Assembly (NCBI GenBank): GCA_018141845.1
Contig: CP073340.1
Location: 1-64,000, forward strand
Length of the DNA stretch: 64,000 nucleotides
From: Lachnospiraceae bacterium oral taxon 096
GTDB lineage: Bacteria; Bacillota; Clostridia; Lachnospirales; Lachnospiraceae
Direction of reading: 5' to 3'
Shown here: piece after piece, positions 47,895 through 57,496 of the stretch
Numbering within the stretch: position 1 is the first letter of the stretch
How the letters are laid out: every line of letters starts with the position of its first letter
Translations under genes and position numbers: made by a program
The notes under the pieces: model-generated
What the model was told of the DNA's origin: nothing
What the model saw: only the letters and a program-made list of their open reading frames with translations
Databases searched by the model: none

Positions 47895-49178
47895 CCCCAA
47901 GTCCAATTCGTTCGAAGATTTCATTAACACATTTAGTGTAGTAAGCTGGGTTGAAGATTTCGTCAATTTCTTCTTGAGTGAGGCGATAGGTTACCTCTGG
48001 ATCTGCTTCAAGAAGTGGTTTAAAGTCTACTTGATTATCCCATGATTGATCTGTCTTCAGTTGAACAAGGTCGTAAGCTTGCTCATGCGTCATGCCTTTT
48101 TCAATCAAAGTCAGCATAGCATGTTGACTAAAGATAAGACCAAATGTAGAGTTCATATTGCGTTTCATGTTTTCCGGGAAGACTGTCAAGTTCTTAACGA
48201 TATTTCCAAAAAGGTTGAGCATGTAGTCAATCAAGATGGTTGTATCTGGTGTGATGATCCGCTCAGCTGATGAGTGAGAGATATCCCGTTCATACCAAAG
48301 TGACACACTGTTACCATATGACCACGGATGACACGAGCAAGACCTTTCATGTTTTCAGAACCGATAGGGTTCCGTTTGTGAGACATTGCTGAAGATCCTT
48401 TTTGACCTTTGGCAAAAAACTCTTCCACTTTACGTTGTTCTGATTTTTGAAGACCACAAATCTCCGTTGCCATACGCTCGATAGAAGTTGCGATGCTGGC
48501 AAGAACCGCAAAATACTCAGCATGAAGGTCACGAGGAAGCACCTGTGTAGAAATTTCTTGGGCACGGATACCCAATTTGTCGCAGACATATTTTTCAACG
48601 AATGGTGGGATGTTGGCAAAGTTACCAACCGCACCAGAAATCTTCCCAGCTTCCACACCAGCAGCTGCGTGCTCGAAACGCTCAATGTTACGTTTCATTT
48701 CGCTGTACCAAGTTGCCAATTTAAGCCCAAATGTTGTAGGCTCAGCATGCACACCGTGGGTACGACCCATCATGATTGTGAACTTGTGTACTTTCGCCTT
48801 ATATGCCACGATTTTAGTAAAGTTTGCAAGGTTCTTACGGATAATTTCATTGGCTTGTTTGTAGAGGTAACCATAGTCAGTATCTACCACGTTAGTAGAC
48901 GTCAAGCCATAGTGAACCCTCTTGCGCTCTTCACCAAGCGTCTCAGAAACAGCATGTGTGAAGGCCACTACATTATGACAAGTTTGCTGCTCAATTTCCA
49001 AAATACGGTCAATGTCAAAGTCCGCTTTCTCGCGAATCAAAGCTACATCTTCCTTAGGGATTTCCCCCAATTCAACCCATGCCTAGTAAGCCAAGATTTC
49101 CACAACAATCCAAGCACGGTATTTATTTTCTTCACTCCAAATGTTCGCCATCTTAGGGCGAGAGTAACGGTTGATCAT
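47890..49178 (-). pseudogene. purB: Adenylosuccinate lyase (purB), streptococcal-type, inactivated
   Basis: Starts [20 protein letters not shown] and ends EIFNPAYYTKCVNEIFERIG, LGD, like streptococcal PurB (about 430 aa). The catalytic signature [20 protein letters not shown] is present. A TAG interrupts EILAY*AWVELG near 49083, and a deletion of about 13-16 nt near 48290 shifts the frame at RGHMVT. PurB makes AMP and AICAR in purine synthesis. The mutations show it is not needed here. Its neighbours purD-purK and purH are also broken, in the streptococcal operon order. Confidence 0.88.
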
Positions 49179-49184
49179 GGTTAA

Positions 49185-50684
49185 TTATTTTTCCTTTTCT
49201 TTTTTTGTATTAGTAATCGCCTCAAACAAATTTTCAATCTCATTAATTTTCAGGTTAAATGCCTCTTTTTTAAAAAGACAATATAAATAAGGTTTATTAG
49301 AAACGAACTTATTTGTGCAACCACTTGAAATAATCTCCCAATTTACTTTTTCAAAATCCATAAAAATTTGTATACCATCATTACTATTAATAATGCCCTC
49401 GACTTTAGGTGTTTTTAAGCTTTTGAAATCATCTTTAGTATGCTGAGTATTGTACTTGGGTTTCAAATATGTTATCAATGCAATTTCAGCCAAATCAACA
49501 TACTCTTTTGGTTCAATATTATCATTCAATAATTTTTTTAGCTGCTTTGTAGCTTCTGATCCATATTGACTTATAAATAAATTTCCTTTTGGTCTCATAT
49601 ACAAAAACAGTAAAGCTACTTCTTTATTTGAAGGGACTGTAGATATTATTCTTTGAAGCTTTTCATGCCCCTCTCCTATCCTATCAAAAACATTTCGATT
49701 CCCGTCTTTCCCAAATGCCTGACCAATATAAAGATTTTCTAAAGCAAGTGTTTTAAAATCTTCATTTTCTATATAATCTAGGAATTTCTTATTTCCCAAA
49801 ATGTCCCAAAGACGAATATTTAACAATTCAAATTCTAGTGAATCGTTTTTCTCTGATCTTTTTACAGTATAAATTCTATTATACACTTGCTCTAAATGTA
49901 TATTAATATAGAAACTTCTTATCAACTCCTCTTCATTTTTTAGTAATACCTCTTCTTGACTTTGAATAAAAGCGCTAATGATTTTTTCTTGTATTTGAAC
50001 ATTGATATCTTTCTTATTAATTAATAATTTTAAAAATTCTGTTAGCAAACTAACACCAAATTTCCCACGCTCTGGGCAATATTTCATATTCTCTACAATT
50101 GAATATGTTGATTTAAACACTAATTCTTTATCTTGCTCTCGTATTTCTATATCATTATTAACATTGGAGAAACTATTAATAATGTAATTAACGTCACTCC
50201 AATTTTCAACATTATTAATGATTTGAACAAATTTTCTACCACAAGCAAACCAACTTTCGCAAAGTAACTCTTTTATAGCGTATTCAACATCAAGCTTATC
50301 ATTCATAATAACAGTAAAATACTCTTTTAGGTCACCCGCAGCATAAATTACCAATTCTCTTTCTGAAGTTTCAACTCTTATATCACTGTCAACAATTTTT
50401 GATAATTCAAAAACATCTTTCTGATAAATTGTATTTTTTAACAGATATTCTCCAATATTCAATTTTGTATGAGTATTTTGAGTAATATTTTTTATCTCTA
50501 CCGTAGTATTTGAACCATCCATCTTGCCGAATTCATACTTATCTATTAAATTAAAGCTATATAAAAATAATGGCAATTTATCCGATTCCCTAGATTGTAA
50601 CTCATCAAAATATTCATAAAACTCCCTTACAGTTATGAGTTTTGTTCCAGTCATTATAATTTCTAAATATTTTATATTTTCCAT
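49185..50684 (-). CDS. Unknown 499-aa protein between purK and purB remnants
   Basis: 499 aa, intact. No membrane segment or known motif, except an IGQAFGKDGNRNVFDRIGEG HEKLQ-type stretch at about residues 318-350, which has the look of a GIY-YIG-like core (LYIGQA and an Arg/Glu context) but is not firm. A highly helical N-terminal region precedes it. It ends 7 bp before the purB start. All neighbours are broken, so an intact long frame here is notable. The site between purK and purB is a place where streptococci carry variable genes. Function unknown. Confidence 0.7.
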   Translation of the reverse strand: MENIKYLEIIMTGTKLITVREFYEYFDELQSRESDKLPLFLYSFNLIDKYEFGKMDGSNTTVEIKNITQNTHTKLNIGEYLLKNTIYQKDVFELSKIVDSDIRVETSERELVIYAAGDLKEYFTVIMNDKLDVEYAIKELLCESWFACGRKFVQIINNVENWSDVNYIINSFSNVNNDIEIREQDKELVFKSTYSIVENMKYCPERGKFGVSLLTEFLKLLINKKDINVQIQEKIISAFIQSQEEVLLKNEEELIRSFYINIHLEQVYNRIYTVKRSEKNDSLEFELLNIRLWDILGNKKFLDYIENEDFKTLALENLYIGQAFGKDGNRNVFDRIGEGHEKLQRIISTVPSNKEVALLFLYMRPKGNLFISQYGSEATKQLKKLLNDNIEPKEYVDLAEIALITYLKPKYNTQHTKDDFKSLKTPKVEGIINSNDGIQIFMDFEKVNWEIISSGCTNKFVSNKPYLYCLFKKEAFNLKINEIENLFEAITNTKKEKEK

Positions 50685-50693
50685 AGCAATCCT

Positions 50694-51593
50694 CTAAAAT
50701 TCATCCACACCATCCGGCGCATCACTAAACAAAGTCACATGCCCCATCTTGCGGTTGTGCTTTGCTTCTAGTTTACCATATAAGTGGAGGTGGGCGCTTG
50801 GATTTTCTGTCACATATGTTTCAGCCGCCTCGACATGTTGAACGAGTACATTGAGCATAACAGCTGGCACATGGAGGTGGATTACTGGAAGTGGCGCATA
50901 AGCCCCCATCCCACCAGTGTTAGGGCCCTTGTCACCATCATAAGCACGCTTGTGATCCTGAGCCATTGGCATGACGTAGAACCTGTCGCCATTGACAAAG
51001 GCAAAAAGTGAAAATTCCTCCCCGTCCAGGAATTCCTCAATGACCACACGCGCACCTGAGTCCTCGAATTTATTGTCCAAAAGCATCTCGTGAGCTGCTT
51101 CTACTGCTTGCTCAACTGTCTCCTCAACGACGACACCTTTCCCAAGGGCCAAGCCATCTGTCTTGACGACGATTGTAGCTCCTTGTTCCTCGATGTAAGC
51201 CTTGGTTTCCTCGAAATCTGAAAATGTGCCATAGGCTGCTGTCGGAACGTCGTATTTAACCATGATTTCCTTAGCAAAATCCTTAGACCACTCAAGCTCA
51301 GCCGCAGCCTTAGTCGGACCAAAAGCCTTGATACCAGCTGCATTGAAATCATCCACGATTCCAGCTGCAAGGGCATCATCCGGACCTATAAAAGTCCAAG
51401 CAATATCATTCGCTTTTGCGAAGTCAATCAACTTAGAATGTTCGGAAATAGAGATATTTACCAAATCAAGTCCATCCAAGGTCATCCCGTCATTCCCAGG
51501 AGCCACGAAAACTTGCTCAACGTCTTTAGACTCCAACAACTTTTTGGCAATCGCATGCTCACGACCACCTGAGCCGACAACTAACAGTTTCAT
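50694..51593 (-). pseudogene. In-frame purD-purK deletion fusion
   Basis: 299 codons. Residues 1 to about 238 are the N-terminal two thirds of PurD (GAR synthetase), including [15 protein letters not shown] and [17 protein letters not shown]. From about 241 the sequence is the C-terminal end of PurK ([37 protein letters not shown]). The C-terminal third of PurD, all of purE and most of purK are missing. The join is in frame, at about 50879. Neither enzyme could work: PurD lacks part of its ATP-grasp and PurK almost everything. Confidence 0.88.
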
Positions 51594-51712
51594 CTCTTAA
51601 CCTCTTTTGCGAATTATTTACTAACATTATATCATAAATGTTCGTTTTAATCTTGTTTCGTTAAGCTTTTTTAAGCAAAAAAGGAAAGAAACTGTTTTCT
51701 TCCCTTTACTTT

Positions 51713-51795
51713 TTAATGTCTAAAATGTCTAACTCCTGTAAAGACCATAGTCAAACCATGTTTATCAGCCACTTCGATTGACTCTTGGCTGCTCA
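51713..51795 (-). pseudogene. purH: purH 3' end remnant
   Basis: About 27 codons reading [26 protein letters not shown] then a stop, the invariant C-terminus of PurH (AICAR transformylase/IMP cyclohydrolase). It stands upstream of purD, the streptococcal order. A T-rich hairpin (GGAAAGAAA...TTTCTTCC, about 51681-51710) follows and may be the old terminator. Nothing else of purH is present. Confidence 0.75.
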
Positions 51796-51846
51796 TTAAC
51801 CAGTTATATCAGAAAGGTTAAAAAGTAGCTCTCATTTAATCGTTTT

Positions 51847-52356
51847 TCATTTCGCGTATTTTTCTAGATGTGTTTGAATTTTTGGCATGATGAGATGCAT
51901 GATTTTAAGATTCGTAAAAGCTATTACCATGGCCAATAAAAGATAGACAACGACTGATAACAAAGAAATGTCAGAAGTCCAATAGTGTGAAATAATCATT
52001 AGAACCATTGGCCATTCTAGGGTTACCGTGACGACTCCAGGAACATAGCCCCTAAATTGCAGACACATGATATAATGGATTATGAAATGAGCTGTATAAG
52101 CTATTACAAAAGATAAATAGAATAAACTGTTGTCAGTTATTTGGCAGAATCCAGAAATAAACACCAGAATGATAAATTCCTCGAACACACCTACTGCAAA
52201 AGCGGAACCTTGCGTAACGGAACCAAAGAACGGTTTCTTAAAAGTTTCTAACTTTTGATGATGCCGTGTTTTCCACAAGGGCATAAAAATTATTTCTTCA
52301 AAATCATGTAAAATAAATAAAATAGGCAGCATCCAAACATTAAAAAGAATGCTCAT
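51847..52356 (-). CDS. HXXEE-domain membrane protein
   Basis: 169 aa with five predicted membrane helices. The signature HDFEEIIFMPLWKTRHH lies near the N-terminus, with the His and paired Glu that name the family. A second conserved segment FEEFIILVFISGFCQ follows. The HXXEE family is of unknown function, possibly metal-dependent. It is divergent from the TetR gene at 52523, so it is probably regulated by it. It lies between the purH remnant and the TetR gene in the streptococcal block. Confidence 0.8.
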   Translation of the reverse strand: MSILFNVWMLPILFILHDFEEIIFMPLWKTRHHQKLETFKKPFFGSVTQGSAFAVGVFEEFIILVFISGFCQITDNSLFYLSFVIAYTAHFIIHYIMCLQFRGYVPGVVTVTLEWPMVLMIISHYWTSDISLLSVVVYLLLAMVIAFTNLKIMHLIMPKIQTHLEKYAK

Positions 52357-52522
52357 ATCTTTACCTCCTTAATAACAACTAACAATTGTACAATGTTAAG
52401 AATAAATGATAATCATATATCACTCGCAACACTTTTAGTATAATGATAAACTGTTAAAAAACAAGAGGTTAAGAGAAATTGGCACAGTTTGACCAAAAGT
52501 GTGACAGGAAAGGAAAAATACC

Positions 52523-53065
52523 ATGGAATATCAAACGCAGCAATGGCTGGAAGAAGCCTTGTTCGATTTATTAGCAACTAAGAAGTCTCTCCAAAATATC
52601 AGCATTGCTGAACTCAGCGAGCATGCTCAGATTGCTAGACGAACGTTTTATCGTTATTACCATTCAAAAGAGGAAGTTCTTACGAATTATTTAGACCGCT
52701 TAATCCAAGACTATATTATCGAACTTCAAACAGAAAAACTGACTAATTTTGAAGATTTAGTGAACCTTTTCTTTCAGTATTGGAGCCAGTACACTGAGCC
52801 ATTAAAAATTTTGCAAGACGCAAACTTACTCGTGCTTATCTTGCAAAGGTCTTATGATAGGCTTCCTACTGCTTATACCACTGTCATGGCACCTTGGCAC
52901 ATCACAAATAGTGATCAAAGACAAATCACTTATGATAGTAGATTCATTACCGGCGGTCTCTACAATATTTTTGATGAATGGTTAAAAGGAGATTATAAAG
53001 CCATGCCTGTTAACGAGCTAGTCACAACAACTTTAAACACCATAAAACGTATAAAAAATAGTTAA
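52523..53065 (+). CDS. TetR-family transcriptional regulator, divergent from the HXXEE gene
   Basis: 180 aa. The N-terminal HTH (ISIAELSEHAQIARRTFYRY YHSKEE) is typical of TetR/AcrR. The C-terminal part (TAYTTVMAPWHITNSDQRQI) resembles the TetR_C_7-type domains of streptococcal regulators. An AGGAAAGGAA ribosome binding site precedes the ATG. The 166-bp divergent intergenic region with the HXXEE gene would hold shared operators, but no perfect palindrome stands out there. Confidence 0.85.
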   Translation: MEYQTQQWLEEALFDLLATKKSLQNISIAELSEHAQIARRTFYRYYHSKEEVLTNYLDRLIQDYIIELQTEKLTNFEDLVNLFFQYWSQYTEPLKILQDANLLVLILQRSYDRLPTAYTTVMAPWHITNSDQRQITYDSRFITGGLYNIFDEWLKGDYKAMPVNELVTTTLNTIKRIKNS

Positions 53066-53151
53066 GTGAGAAACTGAGTTTTTCGAGATTAGTCATAAAC
53101 AGCTCTAACAAATCATTTTAATAATTTCTAACACTAAAACGCTTATTGTTT

Positions 53152-54564
53152 GGCTCTATAATATTTGTAGTGGGTAAATCCCCTATAGATATTATGGAGC
53201 CTATTTTGTTGTAGAAAAAAGCCCCATATAATCTATAATGAAAAGCAACCAAACCATCATTAGAAAGATTCATATGGAACTATTACATTCTATCACAAAA
53301 CTTCTTGACATTAAAGACCCTAATATCCAAATTATAGATATCATCAATAAGGATACACACAAAGAAATCATCGCTAAACTGGATTATGAGGCTCCATATT
53401 GTCCCGATTACGAAAGCCAAATGAAGAAATATGACTTTCAAAAACCTTCTAAGATTCCTTACCTCGAAACGACTGGTATGCCTACTGGAATCCTTTTGAA
53501 AAAGCGTCGTTTTAAGTGCTATCATTGCTCGAAAATGGCGGTCGCCGAGACCTCTCTCGTCAAGAAAAATCACCAAATCCCTCGTATCATCAAGCAAAAG
53601 ATTGCTCAAAAGTTGATTGAAACGACTTCTATGACTGATATTGCTCATCAACTTTCTATTTCAACATCAACTGTTATTCGTAAGCTCAATGACTTTCACT
53701 TTGAGCATGATTTTTCGCGTCTTCCTGAGATTATGTCCTGGGATGAGTATGCCTTTACAAAGGGACAGATGAGTTTTATTGCGCAAGATTTTGACAAACT
53801 CAATATCATCACTGTTCTTGAGGGTAGAACACAAGCTCTCATTCGTTATCACTCTCTTAAATATGATAGAGCCGTCCGATGTCGAGTGAAAATCATTACT
53901 ATGGATATGTTTAGTCCTTACTATGACTTAGCGAGGCAACTTTTTCCGAATGCAAAAATTGTACTTGATTGCTTTCACATTGTAAAACACTTAAGCCGGG
54001 CTATGAGTCGTGTGCGTGTTCAAATCATGAATCAACTTGATCGAAAGTCTCATGAATACAAGGCTATCAAGCGCTACTGGAAGCTCATCCAACAGGATAG
54101 TCGTAAACTGAGTGATAAGAGATTTTATCGCCCTACTTTTCGTATGCATTTAACCAATAAATAGATTCTTTATAAACTATTAAGCTATTCAGAAAACTTG
54201 AAAGACCACTATAATCTCTATCAACTCTTGCTTTTCCACTTTCAGAATAAGGAGCCCGAAAAATTCTTTGGACTCATTGAGGACAATATAAGGCAGGTTC
54301 ATCCTCTTTTACAGACTGTCTTTAAAACCTTTCTAAAGAACAAAGAGAAGATTGTCAACGCTCTTCAATTACCCTATTCTAACGCCAAATTGGAAGCGAC
54401 GAATAATCTCATCAAACTTATCAAACGAAATGCCTTTGGTTTTCGGAACTTTGACAACTTTAAGAAACGAATTTTCATCGCTCTGAACACCAAAAAAGAA
54501 AGGACCAAATTTGTCCTTTCTCGAGCTTAGCTTTTCTTCAACCCACTACAGTTGACAAAGAGCC
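53152..54564 (+). mobile_element. IS1167/ISL3-family element at the streptococcal-host junction
   Basis: The left end is GGCTCTATAATATTTGTAGTGGGT (53152-53175, matching its partner as far as GGCTCT and TGTAGTGGGT); the right end is 54541-54564, reversed GGCTCTTTGTCAACTGTAGTGGGT. The element is about 1.41 kb. The flanking 8-mers TATTGTTT and GTTTTTAT do not match, so no duplication remains. Host-like sequence resumes directly after the right end. Confidence 0.85.
53238..54530 (+). pseudogene. ISL3-family transposase with nonsense codon
   Basis: The frame is continuous except for a TAG at 54162-54164 (HLTNK*ILYKLLSYSENLKDH), where the related proteins have Glu. The N-terminal zinc-finger region reads CPDYESQ where CPxC is expected, so one Cys is lost. 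The remaining parts, the central DDE-type region (MSWDEYAFTKGQMSFIAQDF) and the C-terminal NAKLEATNNLIKLIKRNAFG, are typical of IS1167. The nonsense codon makes it inactive unless suppressed. Very close to streptococcal IS1167 in motifs. Confidence 0.88.
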
Positions 54565-54572
54565 GTTTTTAT

Positions 54573-54752
54573 TTATAATTCTTCTTTACCATTGTATGTG
54601 ATTACAGGCTTTCCGTCTTTATCCAGTAAAGCTGTCAGACCTCCTGCATATCCGTTTGCCTTAAACAAATAGTTTACACCTGTCTCCGTATCAACCCAAA
54701 CTTCAAGTATTTCTAATACTCCCTGCCTGTAAACTTTCTTGAAACGATCCAT
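54573..54752 (-). CDS. DUF6440-family small protein
   Basis: 59 aa from the ATG at 54752, chosen for GGAGG 9 bp upstream; a longer frame upstream is not supported. The sequence VYRQGVLEILEVWVDTETGV NYLF and GGLTALLDKDGKPVITY is the compact beta-rich pattern of DUF6440. Function unknown. It lies 64 bp after the EcfA-like gene on the same strand and borders the IS1167 right end by 8 bp. Confidence 0.85.
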   Translation of the reverse strand: MDRFKKVYRQGVLEILEVWVDTETGVNYLFKANGYAGGLTALLDKDGKPVITYNGKEEL

Positions 54753-54816
54753 AAAGCATCCTCCAATGTTTTCTTTGATTATATCATATATTAAACTACA
54801 GTTTTTAAAGTTTTGT

Positions 54817-56226
54817 TTAATAATAAATGATTCTATTACTTTCATTTTTGGATGCCGGGATCTTAAATTCCTCAAGGCAAAGTATACTGTCTGCGGTTTC
54901 ATTCAAAAATTCATTGTCATGGGAAACAATAAATATAATATTATCTTTAGTACTCATCTCCTTTATCATCTTTGAAATTCTTATCATATTTTTATAATCC
55001 ATACCGCTTGTGGGCTCATCAAAAAATATAAATCTTGAGTTTTTGCATAGAACTGAAGCAATGGCCACTCTTTGTTTTTGTCCACCTGAAAGGCTCATAG
55101 GATGTCGGTCCTTTAATTCTGTAAGTTCAAGACCAAATAGGACATTATCTAATCTATCCTGTGACAAATCCTTAACCCCAAGTTTTATTTCTTCCTCTAC
55201 AGAATCTGTGAAAAGCTGATGATTTACATCCTGCATAACCAATGATGAATTTTTCAGTCTGTCTTTTTTGTTTAGGATTTTCCCGTTAAATGTTATCTCA
55301 CTCTTTCCCTTACCATCAAGGCCTGTCATTACCCTCAGAAATGTGGATTTACCGCAGCCGTTTTTTCCGGTAATACCGTAAATATTTCCAAGACCAAATG
55401 AAATATCTTCTATCTTTAACCCCGAACCGTCTTTAAAGTTGTACTCGAGTTTTTTAATATTTAAATCATTTCCAAACAACTTACTTTGTTCTTTCAATAC
55501 TGTTTTTATCGCAGAGCGAAGTCCAAGTTGTCTTTCAGAGTTTAAAAGTTCATCTTTTGTAAGCTCCTTAAAAAGCTCTCCCTTTCTGACGAGAATAATT
55601 CGATCTGCCAAATCCGTCAAATAATAGATTCTATGCTCTGCAATGATAAGTGTAATTCCCTTATTCTTTAGTATCTGCAGCATTTCCTTTAATATATCAA
55701 TATATTTATCATCCAGATTTGATGAAGGTTCATCAAGTACTATTATCTTACAACCTGAAATATAGCAGGCCGCCACACAAAGTATCTGTTTTTCGCCACC
55801 TGAAAGATCAAATATGCTACGTCCGAGCAAATGCTTTATAGGAAAGAGCTTTAGCATATCTTCCATACGACTTTCCATTTCTTTTCTATCAAGACCTATG
55901 TTTTCAAGATAAAATAACAGTTCAAGTGTTGTATCCACATTAAAAAAATGTGTCTTTGGGTTTTGGAAAACGCTGGATATCATCAGAGATATTTCATAAA
56001 GCTCCATTCCCTTTAAGTCTTTATTGTCAACCTTTATGCTACCGCTAAATTTGGCATTTTCATATTCAAAGGCAAGTCCATTTATAGAATTTATAATAGA
56101 AGATTTTCCGCTTCCGCTCTCTCCGGTAAGAAGTACACATTCACCGTCCGCTACGATTAAGTTGATATCATCAAGTACTTTTTTATCCTGTTCGTAAAAC
56201 AGTGACAGATTCTCTAACGTAAGCAT
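54817..56226 (-). CDS. ECF transporter ATPase with two fused ABC domains (EcfA-type)
   Basis: 469 aa from the ATG at 56226, chosen for GGAGG 6 bp upstream. Two complete nucleotide-binding domains: Walker A TGESGSGKSS and TGKNGCGKST, signatures LSGGEKQILC and LSGGQKQRVA, with Walker B IIVLDEPSSNLDD and FIFFDEPTSGMDY. The fused pair replaces EcfA and EcfA'. It overlaps the EcfT gene by 13 bp. It energises uptake with the T and S components upstream. The ATPase is at the end of the operon. Confidence 0.92.
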   Translation of the reverse strand: MLTLENLSLFYEQDKKVLDDINLIVADGECVLLTGESGSGKSSIINSINGLAFEYENAKFSGSIKVDNKDLKGMELYEISLMISSVFQNPKTHFFNVDTTLELLFYLENIGLDRKEMESRMEDMLKLFPIKHLLGRSIFDLSGGEKQILCVAACYISGCKIIVLDEPSSNLDDKYIDILKEMLQILKNKGITLIIAEHRIYYLTDLADRIILVRKGELFKELTKDELLNSERQLGLRSAIKTVLKEQSKLFGNDLNIKKLEYNFKDGSGLKIEDISFGLGNIYGITGKNGCGKSTFLRVMTGLDGKGKSEITFNGKILNKKDRLKNSSLVMQDVNHQLFTDSVEEEIKLGVKDLSQDRLDNVLFGLELTELKDRHPMSLSGGQKQRVAIASVLCKNSRFIFFDEPTSGMDYKNMIRISKMIKEMSTKDNIIFIVSHDNEFLNETADSILCLEEFKIPASKNESNRIIYY

Positions 56227-56909
56227 ATAAGACCTCCCACCACTATAATTGTCATTGTGAAAGCATAAATAAAATCGATCAAATGAATTTTTACTTTTAT
56301 GTACCTTGTTTTCTTTACAGGATTTGCAATGCATTTTGTTTCCGCAGCCTTTGCAATATCATCTGCAATATTTGATGAAATAATAAGCAATGGTACTGCA
56401 ATATATTCAAGGTATTTAACAGGATTTTTTGTTTCTATTCCCCTTATTCTCATTGCCATCATAATGTTATTTTTCTCCTCGGCAAATGAAGGGAAGAACC
56501 TGAACATTACGGCTATAGGTACAGAAACTTCCTTCGGTATTTTTAAAGCATCCATTGATGAGATAATACTTCCGACATCAGATGTTTTTATCATAAATTC
56601 ACCTGCTGCAAATGGAAGATAGAACATACGAAATATAGCCGGTAATGAAAGCATCATCATTATAAATATGTGAAGCTTCGCCAAAGCACTAAAACTCGGT
56701 ACAAAGAACAATACACCAAATACCAGTATATTTTTTATTGCTTCTCTTCTAAATCCATTAATAAGGTACATAATAGATATCACTAATACAGCAGCTATTT
56801 CCAAATAGTGATTTATAGAATGTACTACAGTAAACCCAAGTAACACTACAACAAAAAACTTGGTTATAGGATTTGGATTTAGTCTTTTGTCATTGATGTA
56901 ATACATCAA
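56214..56909 (-). CDS. ECF transporter T component (EcfT/CbiQ-like)
   Basis: 231 aa, five or six membrane helices, with the coupling motifs of EcfT near the C-terminal side: AMRIRGIETKNP (AxRxRG type) and AKAAETKCI (second Ala-Arg-like coupling motif, degenerate). The N-terminus NPITKFFVVVLLGFTVVHSI is typical. It links the S component to the double ATPase. The ATG overlaps the stop of the S gene. Confidence 0.85.
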   Translation of the reverse strand: MMYYINDKRLNPNPITKFFVVVLLGFTVVHSINHYLEIAAVLVISIMYLINGFRREAIKNILVFGVLFFVPSFSALAKLHIFIMMMLSLPAIFRMFYLPFAAGEFMIKTSDVGSIISSMDALKIPKEVSVPIAVMFRFFPSFAEEKNNIMMAMRIRGIETKNPVKYLEYIAVPLLIISSNIADDIAKAAETKCIANPVKKTRYIKVKIHLIDFIYAFTMTIIVVGGLICLR

Positions 56910-57487
56910 ACTATACCTGCCTTTATAAAATGCTTTTTCAGTAATATTCTTCCGATATTTGCTCCTATAAGTCCTCCGATTATAGCACCAAGATAAACCA
57001 ATGCCATATGCTGATAAGTAATAAGTTTTATCAAAATATCTACATACTCCTTGCCCATCATCATAGATAACTCAATGTATTTCTCCCTTGCCCATAACAT
57101 TTGCATAAGTGAACCGCAAATCCAAGTATTAAATATTGCGAATGAAAGCATATTGTATTTAAATGAATTATAATGACCGATTCTTCTTATCAACTCGGCT
57201 ATAATCATTACTGCAAATGCATGAAGTACAATTACATAGGTATGGCCTCCCACAAGCATAATAAGAGGTGACAGCATTCCGAAAATAAACAATGCCCAAG
57301 GTTTTTGTACTTTAGCCATAAATAACATAACAACAGTTCCGCTAACAATTCCCAGTATTGTAGGATATATCAGGAATAAAATCGGAATAACTCCAATCAT
57401 TCCAACGGCAAAAGTAACTACAAAATATATAACAGCAAATACACCTATAGTCACCAGATCCTTTATTTTCAGCTTTTTCTCTTTCAT
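56906..57487 (-). CDS. MptD-family ECF transporter S component
   Basis: 193 aa, six membrane helices with the S-component pattern: LKIKDLVTIGVFAVIYFVV, LFLIYPTILGIVSGTVVMLF and GAIIGGLIGANIGRILLKKH. It closely matches the MptD type, whose substrate is often unassigned. Its position next to two ABC exporter genes and under TetR control recalls the siaD-siaH genes of group A Streptococcus, where the ECF part imports heme. Heme or a metal chelate is thus a plausible substrate, but this is inference. Confidence 0.75.
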   Translation of the reverse strand: MKEKKLKIKDLVTIGVFAVIYFVVTFAVGMIGVIPILFLIYPTILGIVSGTVVMLFMAKVQKPWALFIFGMLSPLIMLVGGHTYVIVLHAFAVMIIAELIRRIGHYNSFKYNMLSFAIFNTWICGSLMQMLWAREKYIELSMMMGKEYVDILIKLITYQHMALVYLGAIIGGLIGANIGRILLKKHFIKAGIV

Positions 57488-57496
57488 ATCTTCCCC

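Noticed and set aside
47890..54564. Streptococcal segment as simple assembly contamination
   Set aside because: Not fully excluded, but the pur genes carry many inactivating changes and are fused by deletion, which contaminating normal streptococcal DNA would not show.
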